Shown: piece after piece, positions 1 to 7,069 of the stretch
Layout of the letters: every line of letters begins with the position of its first letter
Position numbering within the stretch: the first letter of the stretch is position 1
Origin: Candidatus Woesearchaeota archaeon
GTDB lineage: Archaea > Nanobdellota > Nanobdellia > SCGC-AAA011-G17 > JACPNG01
Length of the DNA stretch: 18,904 nt
Reading direction: 5' to 3'
Assembly (NCBI GenBank): GCA_018303705.1
Contig: JAGVXQ010000013.1
Span: 1 to 18,904 of the forward strand
Notes under the pieces: generated by a model
What the model saw: the letters and a program-made list of their open reading frames with translations, nothing else
Database searches by the model: none
Told to the model about the DNA's origin: nothing
Position numbers and translations under genes: made by a program

Positions 1-81
1 GACAGAATTGATACTGCTGATTTCTGCATAACTATTTGGCATAACTTATTCCAAATAGGTGGGAATTAGAGTAATTCTGTC
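1..81. repeat. Nested inverted repeats upstream of the ribosomal operon
   Basis: GACAGAATT at 1-9 is the exact reverse complement of AATTCTGTC at 73-81. After a short bulge, ACT at 13-15 can also pair with AGT at 70-72. Inside this lies a second perfect 8-bp pair, CTATTTGG (32-39) with CCAAATAG (51-58), around an 11-nt loop. The element lies upstream of the TATA box at 105-112. It could be a DNA operator, or the structured 3' end or terminator of an upstream transcript. The repeats are seen directly; the function is unknown. Confidence 0.55.
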
Positions 82-104
82 CCACAGCCCAATTTTGCGA
101 TAGT

Positions 105-112
105 TTTATAAA
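105..112 (+). promoter_or_regulatory. Putative TATA box of the ribosomal-protein operon
   Basis: TTTATAAA at 105-112 fits an archaeal TATA box. With the usual spacing of about 25 bp, transcription would start near 130-140, leaving an untranslated leader of roughly 50 nt before the uL3 ATG at 188. It is the best such element in the 187 bases before the first gene. This is inference from sequence; no start site is proven. Confidence 0.6.
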
Positions 113-124
113 GGGCTTGAAATA

Positions 125-147
125 ACATCAAGGTACCCTACTGATGT
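125..147. repeat. Short inverted repeat at the expected transcription start
   Basis: ACATCA at 125-130 is the reverse complement of TGATGT at 142-147, with an 11-nt spacer that contains the palindrome GGTACC (132-137). It overlaps the region where transcription from the TATA box at 105-112 should begin. It could therefore be a regulator-binding site or a leader hairpin. A 6-bp stem can occur by chance in AT-rich DNA. Confidence 0.35.
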
Positions 148-187
148 AATAAAAGCCGCTGATTCTAATTGGAAGTTTAAACATAAA

Positions 188-1138
188 ATGGGAGACAAGC
201 ACAGACCAAGGAGGGGAAGCATGCAGTTTTGGCCTAGAAAGAGGGCCAAGAGCGAGACTCCAAGAATAAGAACATGGAACTATGACAAAAAGAACAATGT
301 GTTTGGCTTTGCAGGATACAAGGCAGGAATGACACACGTATTGATAAAGGATAATTCAAATGCCACAACAAAGGGAGAGGTGATAAGCAACGCTGTAACA
401 GTGATTGAATGCCCTCCGATAAAGCCATTATGCTTGAGATTTTACAAGAAAACAGATTATGGCACAATAGTTGTTTATGATGTCTATGCTAAGAACATTG
501 ACAAGAATGTTTTAAGAAGAACCAGAATAGGAAAGAAAAATATTGATTTTCCAAGTGATTATGATTTTGCAAGGCTTGTAGTATATACTCAGCCAGGACT
601 GGCTGGATTCGGCAAGAAAATCCCTGATATATTCGAGATTGGCATTGGGTATGGCAAGGATGACATAGAATCAACCAAGGGGTTGCTTGAAAAGGAAATA
701 AAAATAAGTGATGTCTTCAAGCAAGGCCAATACATTGATGTTCATGCGGTTACTAAGGGAAAGGGGTTTCAGGGAACTGTCAAAAGGTTTGGGGTTACGA
801 TAAGGCAGCACAAGTCAGAGAAAACAAAAAGGGGCATAGGCACACTAGGGCCATGGCATCCCAGAAGGGTAAGGTTCACTGTTCCACAAAGCGGAAAAAT
901 GGGCTATCACTTAAGGACAGAGTACAACAAGCAGGTTATCATGATAGGGAATGATGCAAGCAAGATAAATGTAAAGGGGGGTTTCATGCATTATGGAAAT
1001 GTAAATAATGATTATGTATTGCTAAAGGGATCTGTTCCTGGCCCTGACAAGAGGGTTATTATCATGACAGAGGGACAGAGGCAGAGAAAGCAATTAATTC
1101 CAGAGATAAGGCATGTAAGCCAGGAATCCAAGCAATGA
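188..1138 (+). CDS. rpl3: Large-subunit ribosomal protein uL3 (L3)
   Basis: This is a 316-residue large-subunit protein that organises domain VI of 23S rRNA and reaches toward the peptidyl-transferase centre. The archaeal/eukaryotic-type N-terminus (basic RPRRGS followed by RKRAK, about residues 6-20) and the conserved stretch KGKGFQGTVKRFGV near residues 190-205 identify it. The downstream WHPRRVRFTVPQ segment and the glycine-rich C-terminal region (GSVPGP) also fit. The length is close to that of archaeal L3. The ATG at 188 places the family N-terminus correctly. It is the first gene of the cluster, behind a putative TATA box, and its TGA overlaps the uL4 ATG (ATGA). The usual archaeal upstream neighbour, a SPOUT-type methyltransferase, is not seen in the 187 bases available. 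Confidence 0.97.
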   Translation: MGDKHRPRRGSMQFWPRKRAKSETPRIRTWNYDKKNNVFGFAGYKAGMTHVLIKDNSNATTKGEVISNAVTVIECPPIKPLCLRFYKKTDYGTIVVYDVYAKNIDKNVLRRTRIGKKNIDFPSDYDFARLVVYTQPGLAGFGKKIPDIFEIGIGYGKDDIESTKGLLEKEIKISDVFKQGQYIDVHAVTKGKGFQGTVKRFGVTIRQHKSEKTKRGIGTLGPWHPRRVRFTVPQSGKMGYHLRTEYNKQVIMIGNDASKINVKGGFMHYGNVNNDYVLLKGSVPGPDKRVIIMTEGQRQRKQLIPEIRHVSQESKQ

Positions 1139-1944
1139 AAGTTAAGATGTTAGACTTGAATGGGGTAATTACTAAGGACATAGAGTTGCCTGTGCAGTTT
1201 GATGAGGAGTACAGACCTGATGTAATAAAGAGGGCATTCATGTCAATAAGGATGAACAGAAGGCATGCTTATGGGGCAAAGGAGAATTCTGGGATGAGAT
1301 ATTCATCAAAGATATCGAGAAGAAGAAGGGACTTTAAGGGTGCTTATGGAAAAGGGATTTCAAGAGTGCCAAGAAAAACCATGACGAGGAGAGGGATGCA
1401 ATTTTACTGGGTTGGAGCAACTGCACCAAATACTGTTGGTGGAAGAAGGGCGCATCCTCCTAAGGCAGAAAAGATATGGGCTGAGAAGATAAACATCAAG
1501 GAAAGAAGAAAAGCAATAAGGTCTGCAATTGCAGCAACAATGAACAAGGATGCTGTGATGAAAAGAGGGCATAGGATAAAGGGAGTATTCCCATTCATAA
1601 TAGACTCGAAGATAGAGGATGTAAAAAAGACAAAGGATATTTTTGATTTCATGAAAAAGATAGGGTTGGAGAATGAGCTGGAAAGAACAAGCGAGACAAA
1701 GATAAGAAGCGGAGTTGGAAAGAAAAGGGGAAGAAGATACAGGAATAAAAAAGGGGCCTTGTTCATAATATCAAGGGATGATTGCAAACTTGCGAGAAGC
1801 GCAAGAAACATAAATGGGTGTGATGTTGCTGCTGTTAACAGCATAAATGCAGAGATGCTAGCGCCAGGCGGCATTCCTGGAAGGCTGTGCATATGGAGCG
1901 AGGCAGCAATAATTAGGATAGGAAAGGAAGGATTGTTCAAATGA
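1135..1944 (+). CDS. rpl4: Large-subunit ribosomal protein uL4 (L4)
   Basis: This 269-residue protein is the archaeal/eukaryotic L4 (L4e/L1e family), which binds 23S rRNA domain I and extends a long loop to the peptide exit tunnel wall. The basic extended loop is visible at about residues 50-105, including RRRRDFKGAYGKGISRVPRK and GGRRAHPPKAEKIW. The C-terminal half carries the archaeal signature RSGVGKKRGRRYRNKKG and LAPGGIPGRLCIW. It starts within the uL3 stop codon and ends in an ATGA overlap with uL23, so the three genes should be translationally coupled. In bacteria L4 autoregulates its operon. Whether it does so here cannot be read from the sequence, although the leader contains an inverted repeat. 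Confidence 0.97.
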   Translation: MKVKMLDLNGVITKDIELPVQFDEEYRPDVIKRAFMSIRMNRRHAYGAKENSGMRYSSKISRRRRDFKGAYGKGISRVPRKTMTRRGMQFYWVGATAPNTVGGRRAHPPKAEKIWAEKINIKERRKAIRSAIAATMNKDAVMKRGHRIKGVFPFIIDSKIEDVKKTKDIFDFMKKIGLENELERTSETKIRSGVGKKRGRRYRNKKGALFIISRDDCKLARSARNINGCDVAAVNSINAEMLAPGGIPGRLCIWSEAAIIRIGKEGLFK

Positions 1945-2207
1945 GCAAGGATGTTTACAGCATAATAAAATACCCGTTGACTACTGAAAAATCCGTGAAA
2001 TATATGGAGCAGGAAAATAAATTGATGTTCATAGTAGACAAGAAGGCAAACAAGACAGAAATAAGAGAGGCTGTTGAGAAGATGTTCAAGATAAGGGTTG
2101 TGAGCGTAAACACCACAATATTGAATGATGGAAGGAAAAAGGCATATGTAAGGCTTGCAAAAGAGAACAATGCAAGAGACTTGATAACGCAGATGGGGCT
2201 GGCATAA
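1941..2207 (+). CDS. rpl23: Large-subunit ribosomal protein uL23 (L23)
   Basis: This 88-residue protein sits at the polypeptide exit port of the large subunit. There it binds 23S rRNA domain III and provides docking for SRP and the SecY translocon. Conserved features are the N-terminal YPLTTEKSVKYME (residues 11-23), the central KMFKIRVVSVNT and the later GRKKAYVRL. The length is normal for archaeal L23, which lacks the bacterial tunnel-protruding loop. It begins in the uL4 stop codon and is followed two nucleotides after its own stop by uL2. Its place between uL4 and uL2 is the universal S10-operon order. Confidence 0.97.
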   Translation: MSKDVYSIIKYPLTTEKSVKYMEQENKLMFIVDKKANKTEIREAVEKMFKIRVVSVNTTILNDGRKKAYVRLAKENNARDLITQMGLA

Positions 2208-2209
2208 AA

Positions 2210-2929
2210 ATGGGAAAAAGAATAATAACTCAGAGGAGGGGAAGGGGAACTTTCACATATAAAGCGCACAGCCACAGGAGCAAGGGAAAGATAAGCAACA
2301 GGATTTTTGATGATAGTGAGAGGAATGGAATTATTGAAGGAAGGGTTTTGGACATAATGCATTGCAGCCAGCATAGCGCGCCGTTGGTTTTAGTCGGGTA
2401 TGGAAAAAGTGAAGTAATAATGCCTGCAGTGCATGGGATAAGAATGAATGATGAAGTTAAAATTGGATTTGGGTCTGAGATAAAGAAAGGGAACATAATG
2501 CAGCTGAAGGACATACCTGAGGGCACTGATGTGTGCAATATAGAGGCGAGTATTGGCAAGCCTGCGTTCTGCAGGGCAGCAGGATCTTTTGCAAAGATAA
2601 TAGGCAAGCAGCATGACAAGGTAATATTGAAAATGCCGTCAAAGAAGGAAAGGGAATTTGACCAGAATTGCAGGGCAATGATTGGAATAGTAGCTGGTTC
2701 TGGAAGAAGGGAGAGGCCATTCATGAAGGCAGGAAACAGGCATCATTTAATGAGGGCAAAGGGCAAGCTATACCCAAGAACATCTGGAGTAGCTATGAAT
2801 GCAGTTGACCATCCATTCGGGTCAGGAAGGGGAAGGCATGTTGGAAAATCAAAGGTGCCTCCTAGAAATGCGCCGCCTGGAAGGAACATCGGGTTGCTTG
2901 CTGCCAGGAGAACAGGAAGGAAGAGATAA
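2210..2929 (+). CDS. rpl2: Large-subunit ribosomal protein uL2 (L2)
   Basis: This 239-residue L2 is one of the most conserved large-subunit proteins, needed for subunit association and peptidyl-transferase function. The N-terminal OB-like part begins with the archaeal sequence GKRIITQRRGRGTFTYKAHSHR. The C-terminal SH3-like part ends in the near-universal NAVDHPFGSGRGRHVGKS region. That region holds the conserved histidine at residue 201, equivalent to the E. coli His229 implicated in peptidyl-transferase function. The length matches archaeal L2. The ATG at 2210 lies two bases after the uL23 stop. uS19 starts at the base immediately after the uL2 stop codon, again implying coupled translation. 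Confidence 0.98.
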   Translation: MGKRIITQRRGRGTFTYKAHSHRSKGKISNRIFDDSERNGIIEGRVLDIMHCSQHSAPLVLVGYGKSEVIMPAVHGIRMNDEVKIGFGSEIKKGNIMQLKDIPEGTDVCNIEASIGKPAFCRAAGSFAKIIGKQHDKVILKMPSKKEREFDQNCRAMIGIVAGSGRRERPFMKAGNRHHLMRAKGKLYPRTSGVAMNAVDHPFGSGRGRHVGKSKVPPRNAPPGRNIGLLAARRTGRKR

Positions 2930-3325
2930 ATGGCAAAACAATTTTTATTCGTTGGCAAGACTTTGGAAGAATTGCAGAAGATGGACTTGAATGAATTTGC
3001 CAAGCTTCTTACAGCGAGGCAAAGAAGAAACTTGAAAAGAGGGATTACAGAGCAGCAGAAAAGACTGCTAAAGGCAATCAAGATGTTCAAGTCAGGAGCA
3101 AGAAAGAAGCATGTCAAAACCCATGTCAGGGACATGATAGTGCTGCCTGAAATGGTTGGAGTCATGATACATATCTACAATGGAAAGGAGTTTTTGCCTG
3201 TGAACATAACAGAGCACATGATAGGGCATTATCTTGGAGAGTTCAGCAGAACAAGGAAGAGCGTTGCGCATTCAGCTCCGGGAATAGGGGCTACGAAATC
3301 AAGCGCAGCACAGTCAGTGAAATAA
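2930..3325 (+). CDS. rps19: Small-subunit ribosomal protein uS19 (S19)
   Basis: This 131-residue protein of the 30S head contacts the A-site finger of the large subunit. The core [14 protein letters not shown] (about 28-41) is the archaeal/eukaryotic S15e-type region. [31 protein letters not shown] (about 60-90) is the S19 RNA-binding core, followed by [22 protein letters not shown], whose basic stretch is diagnostic. The first residues [15 protein letters not shown] match the archaeal N-terminal extension, which supports the start. The ATG follows the uL2 stop with no gap, and a single base separates its own stop from the uL22 ATG. Confidence 0.97.
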   Translation: MAKQFLFVGKTLEELQKMDLNEFAKLLTARQRRNLKRGITEQQKRLLKAIKMFKSGARKKHVKTHVRDMIVLPEMVGVMIHIYNGKEFLPVNITEHMIGHYLGEFSRTRKSVAHSAPGIGATKSSAAQSVK

Positions 3326-3326
3326 A

Positions 3327-3758
3327 ATGGAAAAGACTAATGGCAATGATGTTGAGGAAAAAACAGCAAGGGCTGTTGGAAGAGACCTGAATATTTCAAC
3401 AAAGCAGAGCATAGAGATATGCAATTATGTAAGGGGAAACAAAGTTGATGAGGCAATAAAAAAGCTGGAGGATGCAATAAACAAGAAAAGTGCAGTGCCT
3501 TTCAAGAGGTTCAACAAGGACACAGGGCACAAGAGAAACATAGCAGCAGGAAGATATCCAATGAAGGCAAGCATGAACATAATAAAAGTAATAGAATCTG
3601 CTGCTGCAAATGCAAGGAACATTGGATTGAATGATAATCTTGTGATAAAAAAAATAGTTGCAAACAAGGCAGCAAGGCCATACAGGTATGGAAGGAGAAG
3701 AAGGGTGAAGATGAAGAGAAGCCACATAGAAGTTGTTGTTGGGGAAGCAAAAAAATGA
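3327..3758 (+). CDS. rpl22: Large-subunit ribosomal protein uL22 (L22)
   Basis: This 143-residue L22 spans all 23S rRNA domains and lines the exit-tunnel constriction with its beta-hairpin. The archaeal/eukaryotic L17e-type features are ARAVGRDLNISTKQSIEIC near the N-terminus and an inserted hairpin region containing AVPFKRFNKDTGHKRN and AAGRYPMKA. The C-terminal RPYRYGRRRRVKMKRSHIEVVV is the rRNA-binding extended hairpin. About ten non-conserved polar residues precede the homologous start, but no better ATG lies inside. It ends in an ATGA overlap with uS3, as in most archaeal clusters. Confidence 0.96.
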   Translation: MEKTNGNDVEEKTARAVGRDLNISTKQSIEICNYVRGNKVDEAIKKLEDAINKKSAVPFKRFNKDTGHKRNIAAGRYPMKASMNIIKVIESAAANARNIGLNDNLVIKKIVANKAARPYRYGRRRRVKMKRSHIEVVVGEAKK

Positions 3759-4486
3759 TAGAGAGAAAATTCCTGAAGCAAAGGATGAAAGAGATAGAAG
3801 TGCAGAATTATGTTGCAGCCAGCTTGGCCAGGTCAGGGCACAGCAAGGTAGACATAAGGCACACGCCGCTTGGAGACAGAATAATAATTTACAGCGTGAG
3901 GCCTGGCATGATAGTAGGAAGGAAAGGGGAGAACATAAAGATGCTTACTTCCGCATTAAGGAACAAATTCGGGCTTGAGAACCCGCAGATAGAGATGGGA
4001 AGCGTTGAAAACCCGATGCTTGATGCAAATTCTGTTGCTGACAGGATATCATATTCACTTGAGAAATTTGGTCCAAAGAAATTCAAGTTCCTTGGATATG
4101 AAACACTAAAGCAGATAATGAATGCTGGTGCGATAGGGGCAGAGATAGTAATAAGCGGGGTTGGAGTACCAGGGGCAAGGGCAAAAAGCTGGAGATTTTC
4201 GGCAGGGTACATGAAAAAATCAGGGGATGTTTCTGCTTCACAGGTATTGAGATCAACAACGGTTGCAAACTTAAGGAGAGGAACCATAGGGATAAAGGTT
4301 GCAATAATACCACCTGATGTTGTGCTGCCTGACAAGGTATGGGCCAAAGAGATAAAGGAAGAAAAGAAGGAAGAAACCATTGTTGAAGAGATAAAGGAAG
4401 AAAAGAAAAAAGAAGAAAAGGAAAAAAAGAAAAAACCAAGCAAAAGGAAGAAGGAAGCTGAAAATGGCGATAATAAGAAAGAGTGA
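3755..4486 (+). CDS. rps3: Small-subunit ribosomal protein uS3 (S3) with K/E-rich tail
   Basis: S3 lies at the mRNA entry tunnel of the 30S subunit. The type-II KH domain is visible, with the GxxG-type loop IVGRKGENIKML at about residues 49-60. The C-terminal S3 fold follows, with the recognisable VVISGVGVPGARAKSWRFSAGYMKKSG. From about residue 195 to 243 the protein becomes a low-complexity charged tail of Lys and Glu with runs such as KEEKKEE, giving 243 residues where the folded core needs about 195. The last 23 nucleotides overlap the start of uL29 in another frame, so the tail doubles as the initiation region of the next gene. The core assignment is firm; the role of the tail is unknown. 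Confidence 0.97.
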   Translation: MIERKFLKQRMKEIEVQNYVAASLARSGHSKVDIRHTPLGDRIIIYSVRPGMIVGRKGENIKMLTSALRNKFGLENPQIEMGSVENPMLDANSVADRISYSLEKFGPKKFKFLGYETLKQIMNAGAIGAEIVISGVGVPGARAKSWRFSAGYMKKSGDVSASQVLRSTTVANLRRGTIGIKVAIIPPDVVLPDKVWAKEIKEEKKEETIVEEIKEEKKKEEKEKKKKPSKRKKEAENGDNKKE

Positions 4487-4670
4487 ACTCAAGGTAATTA
4501 AGGTTGAAGAGGCAAGCAACAAGCTTGTGGAGCTGAAGAAAGAGCTCATGAAATACAATGCCCAGATTGCAATTGGAACAGTGCCTGAGAATGCAGGCAA
4601 GATAAGGGAGATAAAGAAAACCATTGCAAGGCTGAACAATAAAATCATGGAGGCAGAGAAAAAGCGATGA
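4464..4670 (+). CDS. rpl29: Large-subunit ribosomal protein uL29 (L29)
   Basis: This small 68-residue, two-helix protein sits beside uL23 at the exit port. The typical pattern is an N-terminal helix (ELKVIKVEEASNKLVELKKELMKYNAQ), a linker with GTVPENAGKIREI, and a second helix IARLNNKIMEAEKK. The ATG at 4464 lies 23 nt inside the uS3 tail, and the first residues MAIIRKSEL match archaeal L29. It ends in an ATGA overlap with the aIF1 gene. Length and position between uS3 and uS17 are canonical for archaea, where two non-ribosomal genes follow it here. Confidence 0.95.
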   Translation: MAIIRKSELKVIKVEEASNKLVELKKELMKYNAQIAIGTVPENAGKIREIKKTIARLNNKIMEAEKKR

Positions 4671-4981
4671 TAGACATATGTCCTGTGTGCGGCTTAAACA
4701 AAGACCTGTGCGTTTGCGAGGCAATAGCAAAGGAAGATCAAAGGATAAAGGTCAAGATTGAAAAGAGAAAGTTCGGCAAGATATCAACATTGGTTGAAGG
4801 AATAAGCTCAAAGGACATTGACATCAAGGAGATAACAAGGAACTTGAAGTCAAAACTTGCATGCGGAGGGACATTGAAGAACAATGTCATAGAGCTGCAG
4901 GGCAACCATGCAGAAAAGGTAAGGGAAGAGCTGATAAAATTAGGTTTCAAGAAGGAGACAATATCAATAGAGGGAAGATGA
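4667..4981 (+). CDS. Translation initiation factor aIF1 (SUI1/eIF1 family)
   Basis: This 104-residue protein is archaeal aIF1, the counterpart of eukaryotic eIF1/SUI1, which binds the 30S P-site region and enforces start-codon fidelity. The SUI1 fold is indicated by KRKFGKISTLVEGI (about 30-43), the following helix, and the hallmark KLACGGTLKNNVIELQGNH (about 62-80). The N-terminus carries four cysteines as C-P-V-C and C-V-C (residues 5-18) that could bind a metal; this cysteine-rich start is common in archaeal members. It overlaps uL29 by ATGA, and its TGA overlaps the Rpp29 ATG. Co-transcription with ribosomal proteins is a known archaeal arrangement and matches its role in initiation. Confidence 0.95.
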   Translation: MIDICPVCGLNKDLCVCEAIAKEDQRIKVKIEKRKFGKISTLVEGISSKDIDIKEITRNLKSKLACGGTLKNNVIELQGNHAEKVREELIKLGFKKETISIEGR

Positions 4982-5250
4982 AACACAACGAGTTGCTGAG
5001 GCATGAAGTGATAGGACTTAATGTAGAGGTAATTAGGTCCATGAACAAGGGGCTTGTTGGCATGAAAGGCAAGGTAATTGACGAGACAAGAAACATAATA
5101 ACACTGGAGAGCAATGGATGCAGCAAGAGGCTGATAAAGAGCCAAGTAATATTAAAGGTAAGCTATAGGGGAAGGGATTATGAAGTAGATGGCAAGATCA
5201 TGGTTAACAGGCCAGAGGACAGAATAAAAAGAATCAGGGGATTAAGATGA
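4978..5250 (+). CDS. rnp1: Ribonuclease P protein component 1 (Rpp29/Pop4)
   Basis: This 90-residue protein is Rpp29 (Pop4 family), a subunit of archaeal RNase P that helps fold the catalytic RNA and removes tRNA 5' leaders. The Sm-like beta-barrel is recognised by the conserved start ELLRHEVIGLNVEVI, the GLVGMKGKVIDETRNIITLE segment and the end VDGKIMVNRPEDRIK. A longer in-frame reading starting at 4861 exists. However, the ATG at 4978 overlaps the aIF1 stop as ATGA and gives the correct family N-terminus, so the longer form is rejected. It is placed between aIF1 and uS17, a position known in several archaea, and ends in another ATGA overlap with uS17. Confidence 0.94.
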   Translation: MKHNELLRHEVIGLNVEVIRSMNKGLVGMKGKVIDETRNIITLESNGCSKRLIKSQVILKVSYRGRDYEVDGKIMVNRPEDRIKRIRGLR

Positions 5251-5576
5251 AGAAGAATATAGGCATTGAAGTAAGGAATGTGCCAAAGAAGAAATGCGAG
5301 GACAAACACTGCCCGTTCCATGGAAGCATTGTGGTAAGAGGGAGGACTTTCAATGGCAAGGTTGTGAAAGCCAATATGCAGAAGACTGTAACAATAGAAT
5401 GGCCAAGGCTGATGTACCTGAGGAAGTATGAGAGGTATGAAAAGAGAAGGTCAAGGATAAAAGCACATAAGCCTGATTGCATAGACATCAATGTTGGAGA
5501 TGAAGTTATGGTAATGGAATCAAGGCCTATATCAAAGACAAAGAATTTCGTGATAGTAGAGGCAATAAAAAGATGA
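5247..5576 (+). CDS. rps17: Small-subunit ribosomal protein uS17 (S17)
   Basis: This 109-residue OB-fold protein binds 16S rRNA helices 7 and 11 early in 30S assembly. The archaeal/eukaryotic-type N-terminal extension includes CEDKHCPFHG, followed by the OB-fold motifs VRGRTFNGKVVKANMQKTVTIEW. The long basic strand YLRKYERYEKRRSRIKAHKPD follows, then GDEVMVMESRPISKTKNFVI. All match archaeal S17P. The gene starts in the Rpp29 stop codon and ends in an ATGA overlap with uL14. Lengths and order are normal. Confidence 0.97.
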   Translation: MKKNIGIEVRNVPKKKCEDKHCPFHGSIVVRGRTFNGKVVKANMQKTVTIEWPRLMYLRKYERYEKRRSRIKAHKPDCIDINVGDEVMVMESRPISKTKNFVIVEAIKR

Positions 5577-5974
5577 AAGCATTAGCTGCAAATGTAACGA
5601 ATGGACTGCAACCTGAATCTAAGGCAGGGGCATGCGACAATTCAGGGGCAAAGGAAATAAAGATTTTTTCAGTAAAAGGCGGAAAATCTGTAAAGAGAAG
5701 AAGATGCGGGGCAGGCATAGGGGATTTGGTTATTGGAACCGTAACAAGGGGAAGGCCTGACATGATGAAGCAGGTTGTTTTTGCTGTTGTTGTAAGGCAG
5801 AGAAGGCCATACAGAAGGGCTGATGGAACAAGAATAATGTTCGAGGACAATGCTGTTGTTGTATTAAAGGATGACAAGGGGACGCCAAAAGGGACTATGC
5901 TGAAAGGGCCGATAGCGAAGGAGGCATGCAGCAGGTGGCCAAACATAGCAAAGCTGGCGAAGATAGTGGTTTAA
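5573..5974 (+). CDS. rpl14: Large-subunit ribosomal protein uL14 (L14)
   Basis: This 133-residue L14 sits at the subunit interface, forming bridge B8 with the 30S subunit. Conserved features are CDNSGAKEIKIFSV (about 21-34), GIGDLVIGTVTRGRPDMMKQVVFAVVVRQRRPYRR, and the C-terminal EDNAVVVLKDDKGTPKGTMLKGPIAKE ending with the archaeal KIVV-type terminus. The start overlaps the uS17 TGA. A single base separates the stop from the uL24 ATG. Nothing is unusual; the assignment is certain at family level. Confidence 0.98.
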   Translation: MKALAANVTNGLQPESKAGACDNSGAKEIKIFSVKGGKSVKRRRCGAGIGDLVIGTVTRGRPDMMKQVVFAVVVRQRRPYRRADGTRIMFEDNAVVVLKDDKGTPKGTMLKGPIAKEACSRWPNIAKLAKIVV

Positions 5975-5975
5975 G

Positions 5976-6362
5976 ATGAAAAATTTTTCAATGCACTGGA
6001 AGGAGAGCAAGAATCCAAGGAAGCAGAGGAAGTATATGAGAAATGCGCCCCTGCACATAAGGAAAAAATTTATGTCATGTAGCCTTAGCAAGGAGCTTAG
6101 GAAAAAGTATGGCATGAGAAACATATACCTGAGAAAGGGAGACAATGTAATGGCAACCACAGGGCAATTCAAAAAATTAACCGGAAAGGTAAATGATGTT
6201 GACATGAAGAATCTAAGGGCATATGTTGATGGTGCTGAAAACATTAGGAAAGACGGGACAAAGAGATTTTACCCTATACATCCATCGAACCTGATGATAA
6301 TTGAGCTGAACATTGATGACAAGAAGAGGAAAAAAATCCTCGAAAGGAAGAGCAAAAAATGA
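5976..6362 (+). CDS. rpl24: Large-subunit ribosomal protein uL24 (L24)
   Basis: This 128-residue assembly-initiating protein of the large subunit binds 23S rRNA domain I near the exit port. The archaeal/eukaryotic L26e-type N-terminus (SKNPRKQRKYMRNAPLHIRKKFMS) is followed by the KOW domain. KOW hallmarks are YLRKGDNVMATTGQFKKLTGKVNDV (about 50-74) and the later GTKRFYPIHPSNLMI. The last dozen residues are Lys/Arg-rich. It lies between uL14 and eS4 in canonical order and ends in an ATGA overlap with eS4. Confidence 0.96.
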   Translation: MKNFSMHWKESKNPRKQRKYMRNAPLHIRKKFMSCSLSKELRKKYGMRNIYLRKGDNVMATTGQFKKLTGKVNDVDMKNLRAYVDGAENIRKDGTKRFYPIHPSNLMIIELNIDDKKRKKILERKSKK

Positions 6363-7069
6363 CAAGGAAACACATGAAAAGGATAAGGATGCCTTGGTTC
6401 TGGCAGGTTGACAGGAAGGACAGAAAGTTCATAACAAGGCCATGCCCTGGGCCACACAGCATTGAAAAATGCATGACTGTTGACTTGATGCTAAGGGAAT
6501 TTCTAAAGGTGGCAAAGACAAGGAAGGAAATAAATTACATACTGAACAATGGCAAGGTCATGGTTGACAAGAAAAAGGTAAAGGACAACCATTTCCCAAT
6601 AGGATTCATGGATGTTGTTGAATTGCCAGAAATAAATGCGCATTACAGGATAATGCTTGATGGCAATGGAAGGTTTAAGCTATTGAAAATAAAAAAGGAT
6701 GATGCAGACAGCAAGTTTTGCAAGATAATAAACAAGACAATTTTGAAAAAAAACAGGGTTCAGCTGAACCTTGTGGACGGGAACAATGTAATAGTAGAGA
6801 AAGATGGCTATAAGGCAGGGGACAGCATAGTCATTGATTTGAATACCAAGAAGATAAAGAAGCACATAAAGTTCGAGAAAGGCGCTGTTGTGGCGCTGAC
6901 AGCAGGAAAGCACATAGGGAATATGGGCGTTGTTGAAAAAATAAACACATATGAGGGAATGAGAAAGACAACTGTAATGTTCAAGGGAAAGGAGGAATCA
7001 TTCGAGACGTTGAAAGAATACTGCTATGCAATCGATGATTCGATAAGGGATGAAAATGAGAGAGATTAA
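6359..7069 (+). CDS. rps4e: Small-subunit ribosomal protein eS4 (S4e)
   Basis: This 236-residue protein is unique to archaea and eukaryotes and binds the 5' domain of 16S rRNA. Three parts are visible. An N-terminal segment (HMKRIRMPWFWQVDRKDRKFITRPCPGPH in pieces) is followed by an S4 RNA-binding domain around residues 45-90 containing ILNNGKVMVDKKKVKDNHFPIGFMDVV. A C-terminal KOW-type region has AVVALTAGKHIGNMGVVEKI near residues 180-200. The length is typical of archaeal S4e. The start overlaps the uL24 stop, and the end overlaps the start of uL5 by 20 nt. It replaces the eukaryote-absent bacterial arrangement and is a strong archaeal marker. Confidence 0.97.
   Translation: MTRKHMKRIRMPWFWQVDRKDRKFITRPCPGPHSIEKCMTVDLMLREFLKVAKTRKEINYILNNGKVMVDKKKVKDNHFPIGFMDVVELPEINAHYRIMLDGNGRFKLLKIKKDDADSKFCKIINKTILKKNRVQLNLVDGNNVIVEKDGYKAGDSIVIDLNTKKIKKHIKFEKGAVVALTAGKHIGNMGVVEKINTYEGMRKTTVMFKGKEESFETLKEYCYAIDDSIRDENERD

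Noticed and set aside
1..84. Possible tRNA gene, because GACAGAA (1-7) pairs with TTCTGTC (75-81) and CCA follows
   Set aside because: The length is about right, but there is no D-arm GG, no GTTCRA T-loop and no five-base anticodon stem in the right place; the internal hairpin has an 11-nt loop.
4083..4730. Long minus-strand open frame (215 codons) opposite uS3-uL29-aIF1
   Set aside because: Its translation is Leu/Ser/Phe/Cys-rich low complexity, the expected antisense shadow of Lys/Glu-rich coding DNA; the plus-strand genes are certain.
4861..4977. Longer Rpp29 reading starting at 4861
   Set aside because: The extra residues lie inside aIF1 in another frame and have no family match; the ATG at 4978 gives the conserved N-terminus and an ATGA overlap.
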